Notes: generated by a model not told the origin, from the sequence alone. Counted from the first letter of the stretch, positions 36,471 to 50,729 are shown. The stretch: 64,000 nucleotides of DNA from Neoceratodus forsteri (GCA_016271365.2 CM028130.1:467637501-467701500); one strand, 5' to 3'. Numbers and translations are program-made.

Positions 36471-37356
36471 GGGTAACAAAAAGGTCATGCTGAAAATTTA
36501 TTGTGCAAATACCAGCAATCGCACAGGGCATTAGGGTAAAGCACCATACATGCCAAACACCACTGCAAATACCTGCAAGCGAACGTTCGGCATTGACAAA
36601 TGCTTGTTTTATTTATGTGATTGAAATACAGAGTTTATTGAAGTATCAGCTGCACAAATGCATCATCTTAGAAAGTTGTATGTATTACTTAAATTTGCCA
36701 ACAAAAATGTTGGTATATGTATGCATTATCTTAGAAAATTACATGCATTGTTTGCCAGCAACAATGACTGGCATATTTTTTTTATCCAAATGTCTTGACT
36801 GACTACGTTATGACATAATATGTTTTGCAACAGTTCCACATGCTACTGCTGTAGTACCTTGGCTTGACTTTGTTATAAAAGCTTTCTTTTAAACATAGCA
36901 ACTTTTGAGTTATTCATTTAAAACAGAAAGCAACAAATAGCTGAGATTAGGTAATATCAGTTATTTTTCTCACAATTCATGATGATGAGTATATATAACT
37001 GAGTACATAAATGGCTAATGTGCCTCTTTCTTTCACTAAGGAACTATGATGCAGCTGCAGCAGGAAAACTTTAACATATGTGGGTGGGTGGGCCTGTTAC
37101 GTATTAAGTTGCTGGCTTTAGCAAACAGAAGAAACCATAGATAAACCTAGTTGTATTCCTATCAATGTCACCCATGATAATTTCTCTCCCCCTTATATTG
37201 AACAGTTTTTGCTTTACATGCATTTTATTACTATCTTCATTACTGGCAGCACAATAAAAATATAGGGTTCGAATTCCAAACAGTTCTAAAAAAGATGAGA
37301 ACCCAAGAACTTTTTCAAAAGTTCTAGACTAGAACTAGAACCCAGAACTTCAGAAG
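36471..37356. other. hAT copy 2 right interior, no gene
   Basis: AT-rich sequence has a short near-duplication around 36660-36750 (CATCTTAGAAAGTTGTATG and TATCTTAGAAAATTACATG). The last 130 bp hold the right-end subterminal GTTCTAG/TTCGAA words. CTATCTTCATTA and AGCACAATAAAAATATAGGG near 37225-37265 match, in inverted orientation, the inner left end of copy 1. No domain was recognised in the short open frames. Confidence 0.6.
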
Positions 37357-37371
37357 GTTCTGACAACCCTA
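37357..37371 (-). repeat. hAT copy 2 right terminal inverted repeat
   Basis: GTTCTGACAACCCTA directly abuts the right target duplication GAGTACAG (37372-37379). Confidence 0.95.
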
Positions 37372-40300
37372 GAGTACAGTACTAAAGGTGTACAGTAGTA
37401 CTGGTGAGCAGTAGAACAACAGATTACAGTACTGAAGGCGCTCAGTAGCACAAGTCAGCAGAACAACAGAGAACAGTACTAAAGGCGTTCGTTGGCACTG
37501 GTGAGCAGGAGAACAACAGAAGAGAATACTGAAAGTACTCAGTGGCAAGAGTGAGCAGAAAAGCAACAGAGGATAGTATTGAAGGTGCCTGGAGGCCCAG
37601 ATCAGAAGGAGAACAACAGAGGATAGAACTGAAGGTGCTCAGTGGCACTGGTAAGCAGGAGAACAACAGAGGATAGTACTGAAGGTGCTTGCAGGCACTG
37701 ATCAGCAGGAGAACAGCAGAGGACAGTTCTGAAGACACACAGTGGTACTGGTGAGCAGGAGAACAACCGAAGACAGTACAGAAGGTGCTCTGTGGCACTG
37801 GTCAGCAGGATAACAACAGAGGACAGTACTGAAGGCATTCAGTGGCACTGGTCAGCAGGAGAGCCACAGAGGACAGTACTGAAGGCATTCAGTGGCACTG
37901 GTCAGCAGGAGAGCCACAGAGGACAGTACTAAAGGCGCTCAGCAATACCGGTGGGCAGTACTGAAGGTGCTCGGTGGTACAAGTCAGCAGAAGGACAACA
38001 GAGAACAGTACTGAAGGCACACAGTGGCAATGATCAGCAGGGGAACAACATAGGACAGTACTGAAGGCACTCAGTGGCATCGGTCAGCAGAAGAAAAACA
38101 AAGGACAGTACTGAAGGTGTTCGGTGGCACTGGTGGGAAGAACACATTAGAGAGCAGTACTGAAGGTGCTCGGCAGTACTGAAGAGCAGAAGAACCACAA
38201 AGGACAGGACTGAAGACACTCGGTGGCAGTGGTGAGAAGGAGAACAACAGAGAACAGTACTGAAGGTGTTCAGCGGGTACTGGTGAGCAGGAGAACAACA
38301 GAGGACAGTGCTGAAATTGCTCAGTTGCATTGATCAGCAGGAGAACAACACAGGACAGAACTAAAGGCATTCAGTGGCACTGGTGAGCAGGAGAACAACA
38401 GAGAAAAATACTGAAGGCATTCGGTGGCATTGGTCAGCAGAACAACAGCAGACAGTACTGAAGACACTCAACGGTACTGGTGAGCAGGAGAACAACAGAG
38501 GACAGTACTAAAGGCATGCAGTGGCACTGGTGAGCAGGAGAACAATAAAGGACTGTACTGGAGGCGCTCAGCACTGGTCAGCAAAACAACAGAGGACAGT
38601 ACTGAAGGTATTCGGTGGCACTGGTGAACAGGAGAACAACAGAAGACAGCGAAGGTGCTTGGTGGCACTGGTGAGCAGAAGAACAGAGGATAGTACAGAA
38701 GGCGCTTGGAGGCCCTGATCAGCAGGAGAACAACAGAGGATAGAACTGAAGGTGTCTGGAGGCACTGATCAGCAGGAGAACAACGGAGAACTGTATTGAA
38801 GGTGCACAGTAGTACTAGTGAGTAGGAGAACAACAGAAGACTACTAAAGGCATTCATCAGTACTGGTGAGCAGCAGAACAAGAGAGCACTGTACTGATGG
38901 TGCTCGGTTTCACTTAACAGCAGGAGAACAACAGAGAACAGTACTGAAGGCATTCAGCGGCACTGGACAGCAGGGGAACAACATAGGACAGTACTGAAGG
39001 CACTCAGTGGCAGTCAGCAGCAGAACAACAGAGGACAGTACTAAAGGCATTCAGCAGTACTGTTGAGGAGGAGAACAATTGAGGACAATACTGAAGGTGC
39101 TCAGTGGCACTGGCCAGTAGAACAACAGAGAACAGTACTGAAGGCACTCAGTGGCACTGGTCAGCAGGGGAACAACGTAGGACAGTACTGAAGGCACTCA
39201 GTGGCATTGGTCAGCAGGAGAACAACCGAGGACAGTACTAAAGGTGTTCAGTGGCTGAAGGTGTTCATGGCATGGGTGGGTAGGAGACCATTAGAGAGCA
39301 GTACTGAACATGCTCGGCAGTACTGCTGAGCAGGAGAACAACAAAGCACAGTTCTGAAGGCACTCAGTGGCACTGGTGAGCAGAAGAATAACAGAGGACA
39401 GTACTGAAGGTGCTCAGTGGCACTGGTCAGCAGGAGAACAAAAGAAGCCAGTACTGAAGGCACTCAATGGTACTGGTGATCAGGAAAACAATGGAGGACA
39501 GCACTGAAGGTGCTCAGTGGCACTCATCAGCAGAAGAACAATAGAGAACAGTACTGAAGGCGCACAATGGCACTGATCAGCAGGAGAACAACAGGCATTC
39601 AGTGGCACTGGAGAGCAAGAGAAAAACAGAGAACAGTACTGAAGACACTCGGTGGCACTGGTCAGCAGAACAACAGCTTAGAGTACTAAAGGCACTCAGC
39701 GGTACTGGTGAGCAGGAGAACAACAGAGGACAGTACTGAAGGTGTGCAGTGGTACTGGTAAGTAGGAGAACAACAGATGAGAGTACTGAAGGTGCTCAGT
39801 AGCACTGGTCAACAGTAAAACATAGGAAAGTACTGAAGGTGTTTGCTGGCACTGGTGAGCAGGAGAACAACAGAAGACAGCGCAGAAGGTGTTCAGTAGC
39901 ACTGGTGAGCAGGAGAACAACAGAGGATAGTACTAAATGTGCTTAGAGACCCTGATCAGCACAACAGCAGAGGATAGAACCGAAGGCGTTCAATGGCACT
40001 GGCCAGCAAAAGAACAACAGAGAACAGTACTGAAGGCACTCAGTGGCACTGGTGAGCTAGGGAACAAAATAGGACAGTACTGCAGGTGCTCAGTGGCACT
40101 GGTCAGCAGGAGAACAACAGAGGATGGTCCTAAATGTGCTTGGTGGCACTGGTGGGTAGGAGAACATTAGAGAGCAGTACTGAAGGCGATCTGCAGTACT
40201 GGAGAACAGAAGAACAACAAAGGACAGTGCTGAAAGCATTCTGTGGCACTGGTAAGCAGGAAAACAACAGAGGACTGTACTGAAGGTGTTCAGTTGCACT

Positions 40301-43300
40301 GGTCAGCAGGAGAATAACAGAGGACAGTACTGAATGTGCTTGGTGGCCCTGGACAGTAGAAGAACAACAGAGGACAGTACTGAAGGCACCCAGTGGTACT
40401 GGTAAGCAGGAAAATGACAGAGGACAGCACTGAAGGTACTCGGTGGTACTGATCAGCAGGAGGACAACAGAGGACAGTACTGAAGGAGCTCAGTGGCACT
40501 GGTCAGCATGAGAATAACAGAGAACAGTACTGAAGGCACACAGTGGCACTGGCAAGCAGGAAAACAATAGAGGACACTAATGAAGGTGCTTGATGGCACT
40601 GGTCAGCAGGAGAACAACAGAGGACAGTACTAAAGGCACTCAGTGGCACTGGTCAGCAGGAGAAAAACAGAGGACAATACTGAAGGCACTCATGGCATTG
40701 GTCAGCAGGAGAACAACAGAGGACAGTACTGCAGGTGTTCAGTGGCACTGGTCAGCAGGAGAAAAACAGAGGACAGTACTGAAGGTGTTTGATGGCACTG
40801 GTGGGTAGGAGCACATTAGAGAGCAGTACTGAAGGTGCTCGGCCATACTAGTTAGCAGAAAAACAACAAAGGACAGTACTGAAGGCACTTGGTGGCACTG
40901 ATGAATAGGAGAACAACACAGAACAGTACTGAAGCGGCTCAGTGGGTACTGGTGAGCAGGAGAACAACAGAGGACAGTGCTGAAGGTGAGAACAACACAG
41001 GACAGAATTAAAGGCCTTCAGTGGCACTGGTGAGCAGGAAAACAACAAAGAACAATACTGAAAGCATTCAGTGGCACAGGTCAGCAGAAGAACAGCTGAC
41101 AGTACTGAAGGCACTCAGCAGTACTGGTGAGCAGAAGAACAACAGAAGAAAGTACTTAACTTATGCAGTGGCACTGGTGAGCAGAAGAACAACAGAGGAC
41201 AGTACTGAAGGTGTTCGGTGGCACTGATCAGCTGGAGAACCACAGAAGACAGAACTGAAGACATTCGCTGGTACTGGTGAGCAGGAGAACAATAGGACAG
41301 TAGTGAAGGCGTGCAGTGGCAATGGTGAGCAGTAGAACAAGAAAGGACAATACTGGAGGAACTCAGTAGCACTGGTCAGCAGAACAACAGAGGACAGTAC
41401 TGAAGGCATTCGGTGGCACTGGTTAGCAGAAGAACAACAGAAAACAGTACCAAAGGTGCTCGGTCTCGCTGTTGAGCAGGAGAAAAAACAGAGGATAGTA
41501 CGGAAGGTGCTTGGAGGCCCTGATCAGCAGGAGAACAACAGAGGATAGAACTGAAGGTGCTTGGATGCACTGATCAGCAGGAGAACAAAAGAGGACAGTA
41601 CTGAAGATGCACAGTAGTACTGGTGAGCAGGAGAACAACAGAAGACAGTACTAAAGGCATTCAGCAGTACTAGTGAGCAGAAGAACAAGAGAGGACAGTA
41701 CTGAAGGTGCTTGGTGGCACTGGCAAGCAGATGAGCAGAAGAAAACAGTACTGAAGGCACTCAGTGGCACAGGTCAGCAGGGAAACAACATAGGACAGTA
41801 CTGAAGGCACTCGGTGGCACAGGTCAGCAGGAGAACAACATAGGACAGTACTGAAGGCACTCGGGTGGCATTGGTCAGCAGGAGAACAACAGAGGACAGT
41901 ACTAAAGGCATTCAGCAGTACTGGTGAGCAGGAGAGCAAGAGAGGACAGTACTGAAAGTGCTAGGTGGCACTGGCCAGCAGGAGAACAACAGAGGACATT
42001 ACTACAGGTGCTCGGTAGCATTGGCCAGCTGGAGTAAAACAGAGGACAGTATTGATGGTGTTCGGTGGCTGAAGGTGTTCAGTGGCATTGGTGGGTAGGA
42101 GAACATTAGAGAGCAGTATTGAAGGTGCTTGGCAGTACTGGTGAGCAGAACAACAACACAGGACAATAGTGAAGGCACTCAGTGCCACTGGTGAGCAGGA
42201 GAACAACAGAAGACAGTATTGAAGGTGCTCAGCGGGTACTGGTGAGAAGGACAACAACAGAGGACAGAGCTCAAGGTGCTCAGTTGCACTCATCAGCAGG
42301 AGAACAGAAAGACAGTAATGAAGGTGTTCGGTGCCACTGGACAGCAGGAGAACAACAGAGGACAATATTGAATGCACTCATCGGTACTGGTGAGCAGGAA
42401 AACAACAGAAGACAGTACTGAAGGAACCCAGTGGCACTGGTCAGCAAGAAAATAACAAAGGACAGTACTGAAGGTGCACAGTGGCACTGGCGAGCAGGAG
42501 AACAACAGAGGACACAACTGAAGGTGCTCGATGGCACTGGTCAGCAGAACAAGAGAGGACAGTAATAAAGGCATTTTGTGGCACTGGTGAACAGGAGAAC
42601 AACAGAGGACAGTACTGAAGGCCATCGGTGGCGCTGGTGAGGAGGAGAACAACAGAAGACAGTACCAAATGTGCTCGGTGGCACTGTTGAGCAGGAGAAA
42701 AACAGAGGATAGTACGGAAGGTGCTTGGAGGCCCTAATCAGCAGGAGAACAACAAAGGATAGAACTGAAGGTGCTTGGATGCACTGATCAGCAGGAGAAC
42801 AAAGGAGGACAGAACTGAAGATACACAGTAGTACTAGTGAGCAAGAGAACAAGCAGAAGAACAAGAGAAGACAGTAATGAAGGTGCTTGGTGGCACTGGC
42901 AAGCAGATGAACAGAAGAAAACAGTACTGAAGGCACTCAGTGGCACTGGTCAGCAGAACAACAGAGGGCAGTACTAAAGGCATTCAGTGGCACTGGTGAA
43001 CAGAAGAACAACAGAGGACAGTACTGAAGGTACTTGCTGGCACTGGTGAATAGGAGAACAGCAACGATCAGTACTGAAGGTGCTTGGTGACCCTGGTGAA
43101 CAGCAGAACAACAGAGGACAGTACTGAAGGTGCTCTGTGGCACTGATTAGCAGGAGAACAAAAGAGGACAGTACTGAAGGCACTTAGTGGCACTGGTCTG
43201 CAAGAGAACAACAGAGGACAGTTCTGAAGGCACTTAGTGGCACTGGTCTGCAAGAGAATAACAGAGGACAGTACTGAGGGCATGCTGTGGCATTGGTCAG

Positions 43301-46300
43301 CAGAACAACAGAGGACAGTACTGAAGGTGTTCAGTGGCACTGATCAGCAGGAGAACAACAGAGGACAGTACTGAAGGCACTTGGTGGCATTGGTCAGCAG
43401 AACAACAGAGGACAGGTGTTCGGTGGCAATGGTGAGCAGGAGAACAACAGAAGACAGTACAGAAGGTGGTCATTGGCACTGGTGAGCAACAGAACAACAG
43501 AGGATAGAACTGAAGGTGCTTGGAGGCACTGATCAGCAGGAGAATGACAGAGGACAGTTCTGAAGGCACACAGTGGTACTGTTTAGCAAGAGAATAACAG
43601 AGGAAAGTACTGAAGGCATTCAGTGGCACTGATCAGCAGAAGAACAACAGAGGAGAGTACTGAAGGCATACAGTGGCACTGATCAGCAGGAGAACAACAG
43701 AGAACAGTACTGAAGACACTCAGTGGCACTGGTCAGCAGAACAACAGCGTACAGTCCTGCAGGCACTCAGCAGTACTGGTGAGCAGGATATCAACGGAGG
43801 ACAGTACTGAAGGCGTGTAGTTGTACTGGTGAGCAAGAGAACAACAGAGGACAGTACTGAAGGCATTCAGTAGCACTGGTCAGCAGAAAATCATATTACA
43901 GTACTGAAGGTGTTCGGTGGCATTGGTGAGCATTAGAACAACAGAAGACAGTAGCACTGGTGAGTAGGAGAACAACAGCGTATAGTACTGAAGGTACTTG
44001 GAGGCCCCGATCAGCAGAAGAACAAGAGGACAGAAATGAAGGTGCACAGTGGTACTGGACAGCAAGAGAATAACAGAGGACAGTACTGGGGGTGTTCACT
44101 GGCACTGATCAGCAGGAGAACAACAGAGGACAGAACTAAAGGAATTCAGTGGCACTGGTCAGCAGAACAACAGGGAACAGTACTGAAGGCACTTGGTGGC
44201 ACTGGTCAGCAGAACAACAGCAGACAGTACTGAAGGCACTCAGCGGTTCTCGCGAGCAGGAAAACAACAGATGACAGAACTGAAAGTGTGCAGTAGTACT
44301 GGTGAACAGGAGAACAACGGAGGACAGTATTGAAGGTGCTCAGTAGCACTGGTCAGTAGAACAACAGAGGACAGTACTGAAGGCGTTTGGTGGCACTGGT
44401 GAGCAGGAGAGCAACAGAAGAAAGTACTGAAGGTACTCATTGGCACTGGTGAGCAAGAGAACAACAGAGGATAGTACTGAAGATGCTTGGAGGCACTAAT
44501 CAGCAGGAGAACAAGAGAGGACAGTACTGAAGGCGCACAGTGGTACTGGTCAGCAAGAAAATAACAGAGGAAAGTACTGAAGGCGTTCGGTGGCACTGAT
44601 CAGCAAAAGAACAACAGAGGACAGTACTGAAGGCACTCGGTGGCGGTGGTGAGGAGGAGGAGAACAACAGAAGACAGTACCAAACATGCTCGGTCTCACT
44701 GTTGAGCAGGAGAAAAACAGTGGATAGTACGGAAGGTGCTTGGAGGCCCTAATCAGCAGAAGAACAACAGAGGATAGAACTGAAGGTGCTTGGATGCACT
44801 GATCAGCAGGAGAACAAAAGAGGACAGAAAAAAGGCATTCGGTGGCACTGGTGAGCAGGAGAACAACAGAGAACAGTACTGAAGGTATGCAGTGGTACTG
44901 GTGAGCAGGAGAACAATAGAGGACAGTACTGAAGGCACTCAGTACCACTGGTCAGTTGAAAATCATATTACAGTACTGAAGGTGTTCGGTGGCACTGGTG
45001 AGCATTAGAGCAACAGAATACAGTACAGAAGGTGCTCGGTAGCACTGGTGAGTAGGAGAACAACAGTGGATAGTACTGAAGGTGCTTGGAGGCCATGATC
45101 AGCAGGAGAACAACAGAGGACAGTACTGAAGGTGCACAGCCATACTAGTGAACAGGAAAACAGTAGAAGACAGTACTGAAGGCGATCGGTGGCACTGGTC
45201 AACAGGAGAACAACAGAGGACAGTACTGAAGGCACTCAGCAGTAGTGGTGAGCAGAAGAACAAGACAGGACAGCACTGAAGGTACAAGGTGGCACTGGCC
45301 AGCTTGAGAACAGCAGAGAACAGTATGAGAGGCACTCAGTGGCACTGGTCAGCAGGAGAACAACATAGGACAGAACTGAAGGCACTCAGTGGCACTGGTC
45401 AGCAGGAGAACAACAGAGAACAGTACTGCAGGTGCTTGGTGGCACTGGTCAGCAGGAAAACAACAGAGGCAGTACTGAAGGTGTTCGTTGGCACTGGTGG
45501 TTAGGAGAACATTAGAGAGCAGTACTGAAGGTGCTCGGCAGAACTCGTGAGCAGAAGAACAACAAAGGACAGTACTGAAGGCACTCAGTGGCACTGGTGA
45601 GCAGGAGAACAACAGAGGGCAGTACTGAAGGTGCTCAGCAGGTTCTGGTGAGCAGGAGAACAACAAAAGGACAGTTCTGAAAGTGCTCAGTTACAGTGGT
45701 CAGCAGGAGAACAACATAGGACAGTACTGAAGGTGCTCGGTGGCACTAGTCAGAAGGAGAATAATAGAGGATAGTACTGAAGGCACTCAGTGGTACTTGT
45801 GAGCAGGAAAACAACAGAGGACAGCAGTGAAAGTACTCGGTGGCACTGATCAGCAGGAAAACGACAGAAGACAGTACTGAAGACGTTCAGTGGCACTGGT
45901 CAGTAAGAGAATAACAGAGGAGAGTACTGAAGGCATGCAGTGGCACTGGCGAGCAGGAGAACAGCAGAGGACACAATTGAAGGTGCTCAATGGCACTGGT
46001 CAGCAGAACAATAGAGGACAGTATTAAAGGCATTCGGGTGGCACTAGTCAACAGGAGAACAATAGAGAACAGTACTGAAGGTGCTCGGTGACCCTGGTGA
46101 ACAGAAGAAAAACAGAGGACAGTACTGAAGGTGCCCAGTGGCACTGATCAGCAGGAGAACAACAGAGGACAGAACTAAAGACATTCGGTGGCACTAGTGA
46201 GCAGGAGAACAACAGTGAACAGCACTGAAGGCACTCGGTGACACTGGTCAGCAGAACAACAGCGGACAGTACTGAGGGCACTCAGCAGTACTGGTGAGAA

Positions 46301-49300
46301 GGGGAACAACATAGGACAGTACTGAAGGTACTCAGCACTGGTCAGCAGAAGAACAACAGAGGACAGTACTGCAGGCGTTTGGTGGCACTGGTCAGCAGGA
46401 GAACAATAGTGGGCAGTACTGAAGGTGTTCAGTGGTACTGGTGGGTTGGACAACATTAGAGGGCAGTACTGAAGGAGTTCGGCAGTACTGGTGAACAGAA
46501 GAACAGCAAAGGACAGGACTGAAGGCACTTGGTGGCACTGGTCAGCAGGAGAACAATAGAGAACAGTACTGAAGGCACTCAGTGGTACTGGTGAGCAGGA
46601 AACCAACAGAGGACAGCACTGAAGGTGCTCGGTGGCACTAATCAGCAGAAGAACAACAGAAGACAGTACTGAAAGTGCTCCATCACACTGATCAGCAGGA
46701 GAACAACAGAGGACAGAACTAAAGGCATTCGGTGAAACTGGTGAGCAGGAGAACAAAAGAGAACAGTACTGAAGACGCTCGCTGGCACTGGTCAGCAGAA
46801 AAACAGCATATAGTACTGAAGGCACTCAGCGGTACTGGTGAGCAGGAGAACAACACAGGATAGTACTGAAGGTGTGCAGTGGTACTGGTGAGCAGTAGAT
46901 CAACAGAGGACAGCACTGAAGGCGCTCAGAAGCACTGGTCAGCAGAAAAACATAGGACAGTACTGAACTCATTTGGTGGCACTGGTGAGCAGGCGAACAC
47001 AAGAAGACAATACTGAAAGTGCTTGGTCTCACTGTTGAGCAGGAGAACAACAGAGGATAGTATGGAAGGTGCTTGGAGACCCTGATCAGCAGGACAACAA
47101 CAGAGGATAGAACAGAAGGTGCGCACTGATCAGCAGAAGAACAAAAGAGGACAGTACTGAAGGTGCACAGCAGTGCTGGTGAGCAGTAGAACAACAGAAG
47201 ACAGTACTAAAGGCATTCAGTAGGACTGGTGAGCAGGAGAACAACAGAGGATAGTACTGAAGGCACTCTGCAGTACTGGTGAGCAGGAGAACAACACAGG
47301 ACAGTACTGAAGATGTGAAGTGGCATTGGTGAGCAGGAGAGCAACAGAGGACAGTACTAAAGGTGTGCAGTGGTATTGGTGAGCAGTAGATCAACAGAGA
47401 TCAGCACTGAAGGTGCTCAGTAGCAGTGGTCAGAAGAATAACATAGGACAGTACTGAAGGTGTTCAGTGGCACTGGTGAGGAGGAGAACAACAGAAGACT
47501 ACTGAAGGTGCTCGGTAGCACTGGAGAGCAGGAGAACAACAGAGGATTGTACAGAAGCTGCTTGGAGGCCCTGATCAGCAGGAGAACAAGAGAGGATAGA
47601 ACTGTAGGTGCTCGATGGCACTGGTGAGCAGGAGGAAAAACAGAGGATAGTACTGAAGGTTCTTGGAGGCACTGATCAGCAGGAGAATAACAGAGGGCTG
47701 TACTGAAGGTGCACAGGAGTACTGGTCAGCATAAGAACAACAAGGACAGTACTGAAGGCATTCCGTTGCACTGGTCAGCAGGAGAACAACAGAGGACAGT
47801 ACTGAAGGCACTCAGCAGTACTGGTGAGCAGGAGAACAAGAGAGGACAGTTCTGAAGGTGCTTGGTGGCACTGGCCAGCAGAACAACAGAGGACAGTGCT
47901 AAAGGCATTTGGTGGCACTACAGAGCAGGAGAACAACATAAGGCAGTACTGAAAGTGCTCCGTGGAACTGGTGAGCGGGAGAAAAATAGAGGATAGTAGT
48001 GAAGGTGTTTGGAGGTGCTGATCAGCAGAAGAATAGCAAAGAACTGTACTGAAAGTGCACAGCAGTAACGGTCAGCAAGAGAACAACAGAGGACTGTACT
48101 GAAGGCATTCCATTGCACTAGTCAGCAGGAGAACAACAGAGATCAGTACTGAAGGCACTCAGTGGCACTGGTCAGCAGGGGAACAGCATAGGACAGTATT
48201 GAAGGCACTCGGTGGCACTGGTCAGCAAAAGGACAACAGAGGTCAGTACTGCAGGTGCTATGTGGCACTGGTCAGCAGGAGAACAACAGAGGGCAGTCCA
48301 GAATGTGTTCGGTGGCACTGGTGGGTAGGAGAACATTAGAGAGCAGTACTGAAGGTGCTCGGTAGTATTAGTCAGCAGAAGAACAACAAACTACAGTATT
48401 GAAGGCATTTGGTGGAATTGGTGAGCAGCAGAGCAACAGAGGACAGTACTGAAGGTGCTCAGTGGGTTTTGGTGAGCAGGAGAGCAACAAAGGACAGCCC
48501 TGAATGTGCTCAGTTGCACTGGTCTTCAGGAGAACAACAGAGGACAGTAATGAAAGTGCTTGGTGGCACTAGTTAGTAGAAGAGCAATAGAGGACAGTAC
48601 TGAAGGCACTCAGTGATGCTGGTGAGCAGAAAAACAACAGAGGACAGCACTGAAGGTACTCGGTGGCACTGATCACTATGAGAACAATAGAGGACAGTAC
48701 TAAAGGCGCTCAGTGGCACTGATCAGCAAGATCATAACAGACGACAGTACTGAAGGCACACTGTGGCACTGGCAAGCAGGAGAACAACAGAGGACATCTG
48801 AAGGTGTTCAATGACAGTGGTCAGCAGAACAACAGAGGACAGTACTAAAGGCATTCGGTGGCACTGGTGAGCAGGAGAACAACATAAGACAATACTGAAG
48901 GTGCTCTGTGGAACTGGTGAGCAGGAGAAAAGCAAAGGATAGTTCTGCAGGTGCTTGGAGGTCCTGATCAGCAGGAGAACAAAAGAGGATAGAACTGAAG
49001 GAGCTTGGTGGGACTGGTGAGCAGGAGAACAACCGAGGACTGTACTGAAGGTGCTTGGAGGCACTGATCAGCAGGAAAACAACAGAGGACAGTACTGAAG
49101 GTGCACAGCAGTACTGGTCAGCAAGAGAATAACAGAAGACAGTACTGAAGGCATTCTTTGGCACTGATCGCAGGAGAACAGCAGAGGACAGAACTAAAGG
49201 CATCCAGTGGCACTGGTGAGCAGGAGAACAGCACAGAACAATACTGAAGGCACTCAGTGGCACTGGTCAGCAGAACAACAGCGGCAGTACTGAATGCACT

Positions 49301-50729
49301 CAGCAGTACTGGTGAGCAGGAGAACAACACAGGAAAGTACTGAAGGCATGCAGTGGCAATGGTGAGCAGGAGAACAACAGAGGACAGTACTGAAGGCATT
49401 CGGTAGCACTAGTCAGCAGAACAACAGAGGATAGTACTGAAGGCTTTCATTGGCACTGGTGAGCAGGAGAACAACAGAAGACAATACTGAAGGTAGTTGA
49501 TGGCACTGGTGAGCAGGAGAACAACAGAGGATAGTACTGAAGGTTCTAGGAGGCCCTGATCAGAAAGAGGAGAACAACAGAGGATAGAACTGAAGGTGCT
49601 CAGTGGCACTGGTGAGCAGGATAACAACAGAGGATAGTACTGAAGGTGCTTGGAGGCACTGATCAGCAGGAGAACAACAGAGGACAGTACTGAAGGCATG
49701 CAGCTGTACTGGTGAGCAGGAGAACAAGAAAGGACAGTACTGAAGGTGCTCGGTGGCACTGGCAAGCAGGAGAACAACAGAGAACTGTACTAAAGGTATT
49801 CAGTGGCACTGATCAGTAGGAGAGCAACAGAGGACAGAACTAAAGGCATTGAGTTGCACTGCTGAGCAGGAGAACAACAGAGAACAGTACTGAAGACTCC
49901 CGGTGGCACTGATCAGCAAAACAACAGCATATAGTACTGAAGGCACTCAGCAGTACTGATGAGCAGGAGAACAACAAAAGGGCAGTACAGAAGGTGTGCA
50001 GTGGCACTGGTGAGCAGGAGAACAACACAGCACTGTACTGAAGGTGTGCAGTGGTACTGGTGAGCAGGAGAACAACAGAGTACAGTACTGAAGGTGCTCA
50101 GTAGCACTGGGCAGCAGAAAAACATACGACGGTACTGAAGATGTTCGGTGGCACTTCTGAGCATTAGAACAGCAGAAGACAGTACAGAAGGTGCTTGGTA
50201 CCACTGGAGAGTTGGAGAACAACAGAAGATAGTACTGAAGGTGCTTGGATGCCCTTATCAGCAGGAGAACAACAGAGGATAGAACTGAAGGGGCTCGGTG
50301 GCACTGGTGAGCAGGAGAACAACAGAGGACAGTACTGAAGGTGCTTGGAGGACTGATCACAGGAGAACAACAGAGGACAATACTGAAGGTGCACAGCAGT
50401 ACTGGTAAGCAGGAGAACAGCGGAAGACAGTACTGAAGTCGCTCGGTGGCATTGGTCAACAGGAGAACAACAGAGGACAGTACTGAAGGCACTCAACAGT
50501 ACTAGTGAACAGGAGAACAAGAGAGGTACTGAAGGTGTTCAGTGGCACTGGTCAGCAGAAGAACAACAGAGAACAGTACTGAAGGAACTCAGTGTCACTG
50601 GTTAGCAGGGAAACAACACAGGACAGTGGTGAAGACATTCGGTGGCACTGGTCAGCAGGAGAACAACAGAGGAGAGTACTGCAGGTGCTCGGTGGCACTG
50701 GTCAGCAAGAGAACATCAGAGGATAGTCC

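Larger units (their letters stand above)
27820..37371 (+). mobile_element. hAT DNA transposon, 9552 bp, with decayed ZBED-type transposase
   Basis: The element has the same perfect 15-bp inverted termini as copy 1 (TAGGGTTGTCAGAAC at 27820-27834, complement at 37357-37371) and an exact 8-bp duplication, GAGTACAG. Subterminal GGTTCGAA/GTTCTAG words are present at both ends, asymmetrically: TCGAACCC type on the left, GTTCTGGGTTCTAG type (complement) on the right. The interior in order holds a GC-rich 5' segment, eight repeats of about 175 bp (28818-30208), a transposase pseudogene (30446-33190), an AATAAA at 34059, a GC-rich block (34250-34880), a fold-back (34937-35085) and about five repeats of 290-300 bp (35085-36470). 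The length is well above that usual for a hAT, mainly because of these arrays. It is the likely lineage source of copy 1 but now appears coding-dead. Confidence 0.93.
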
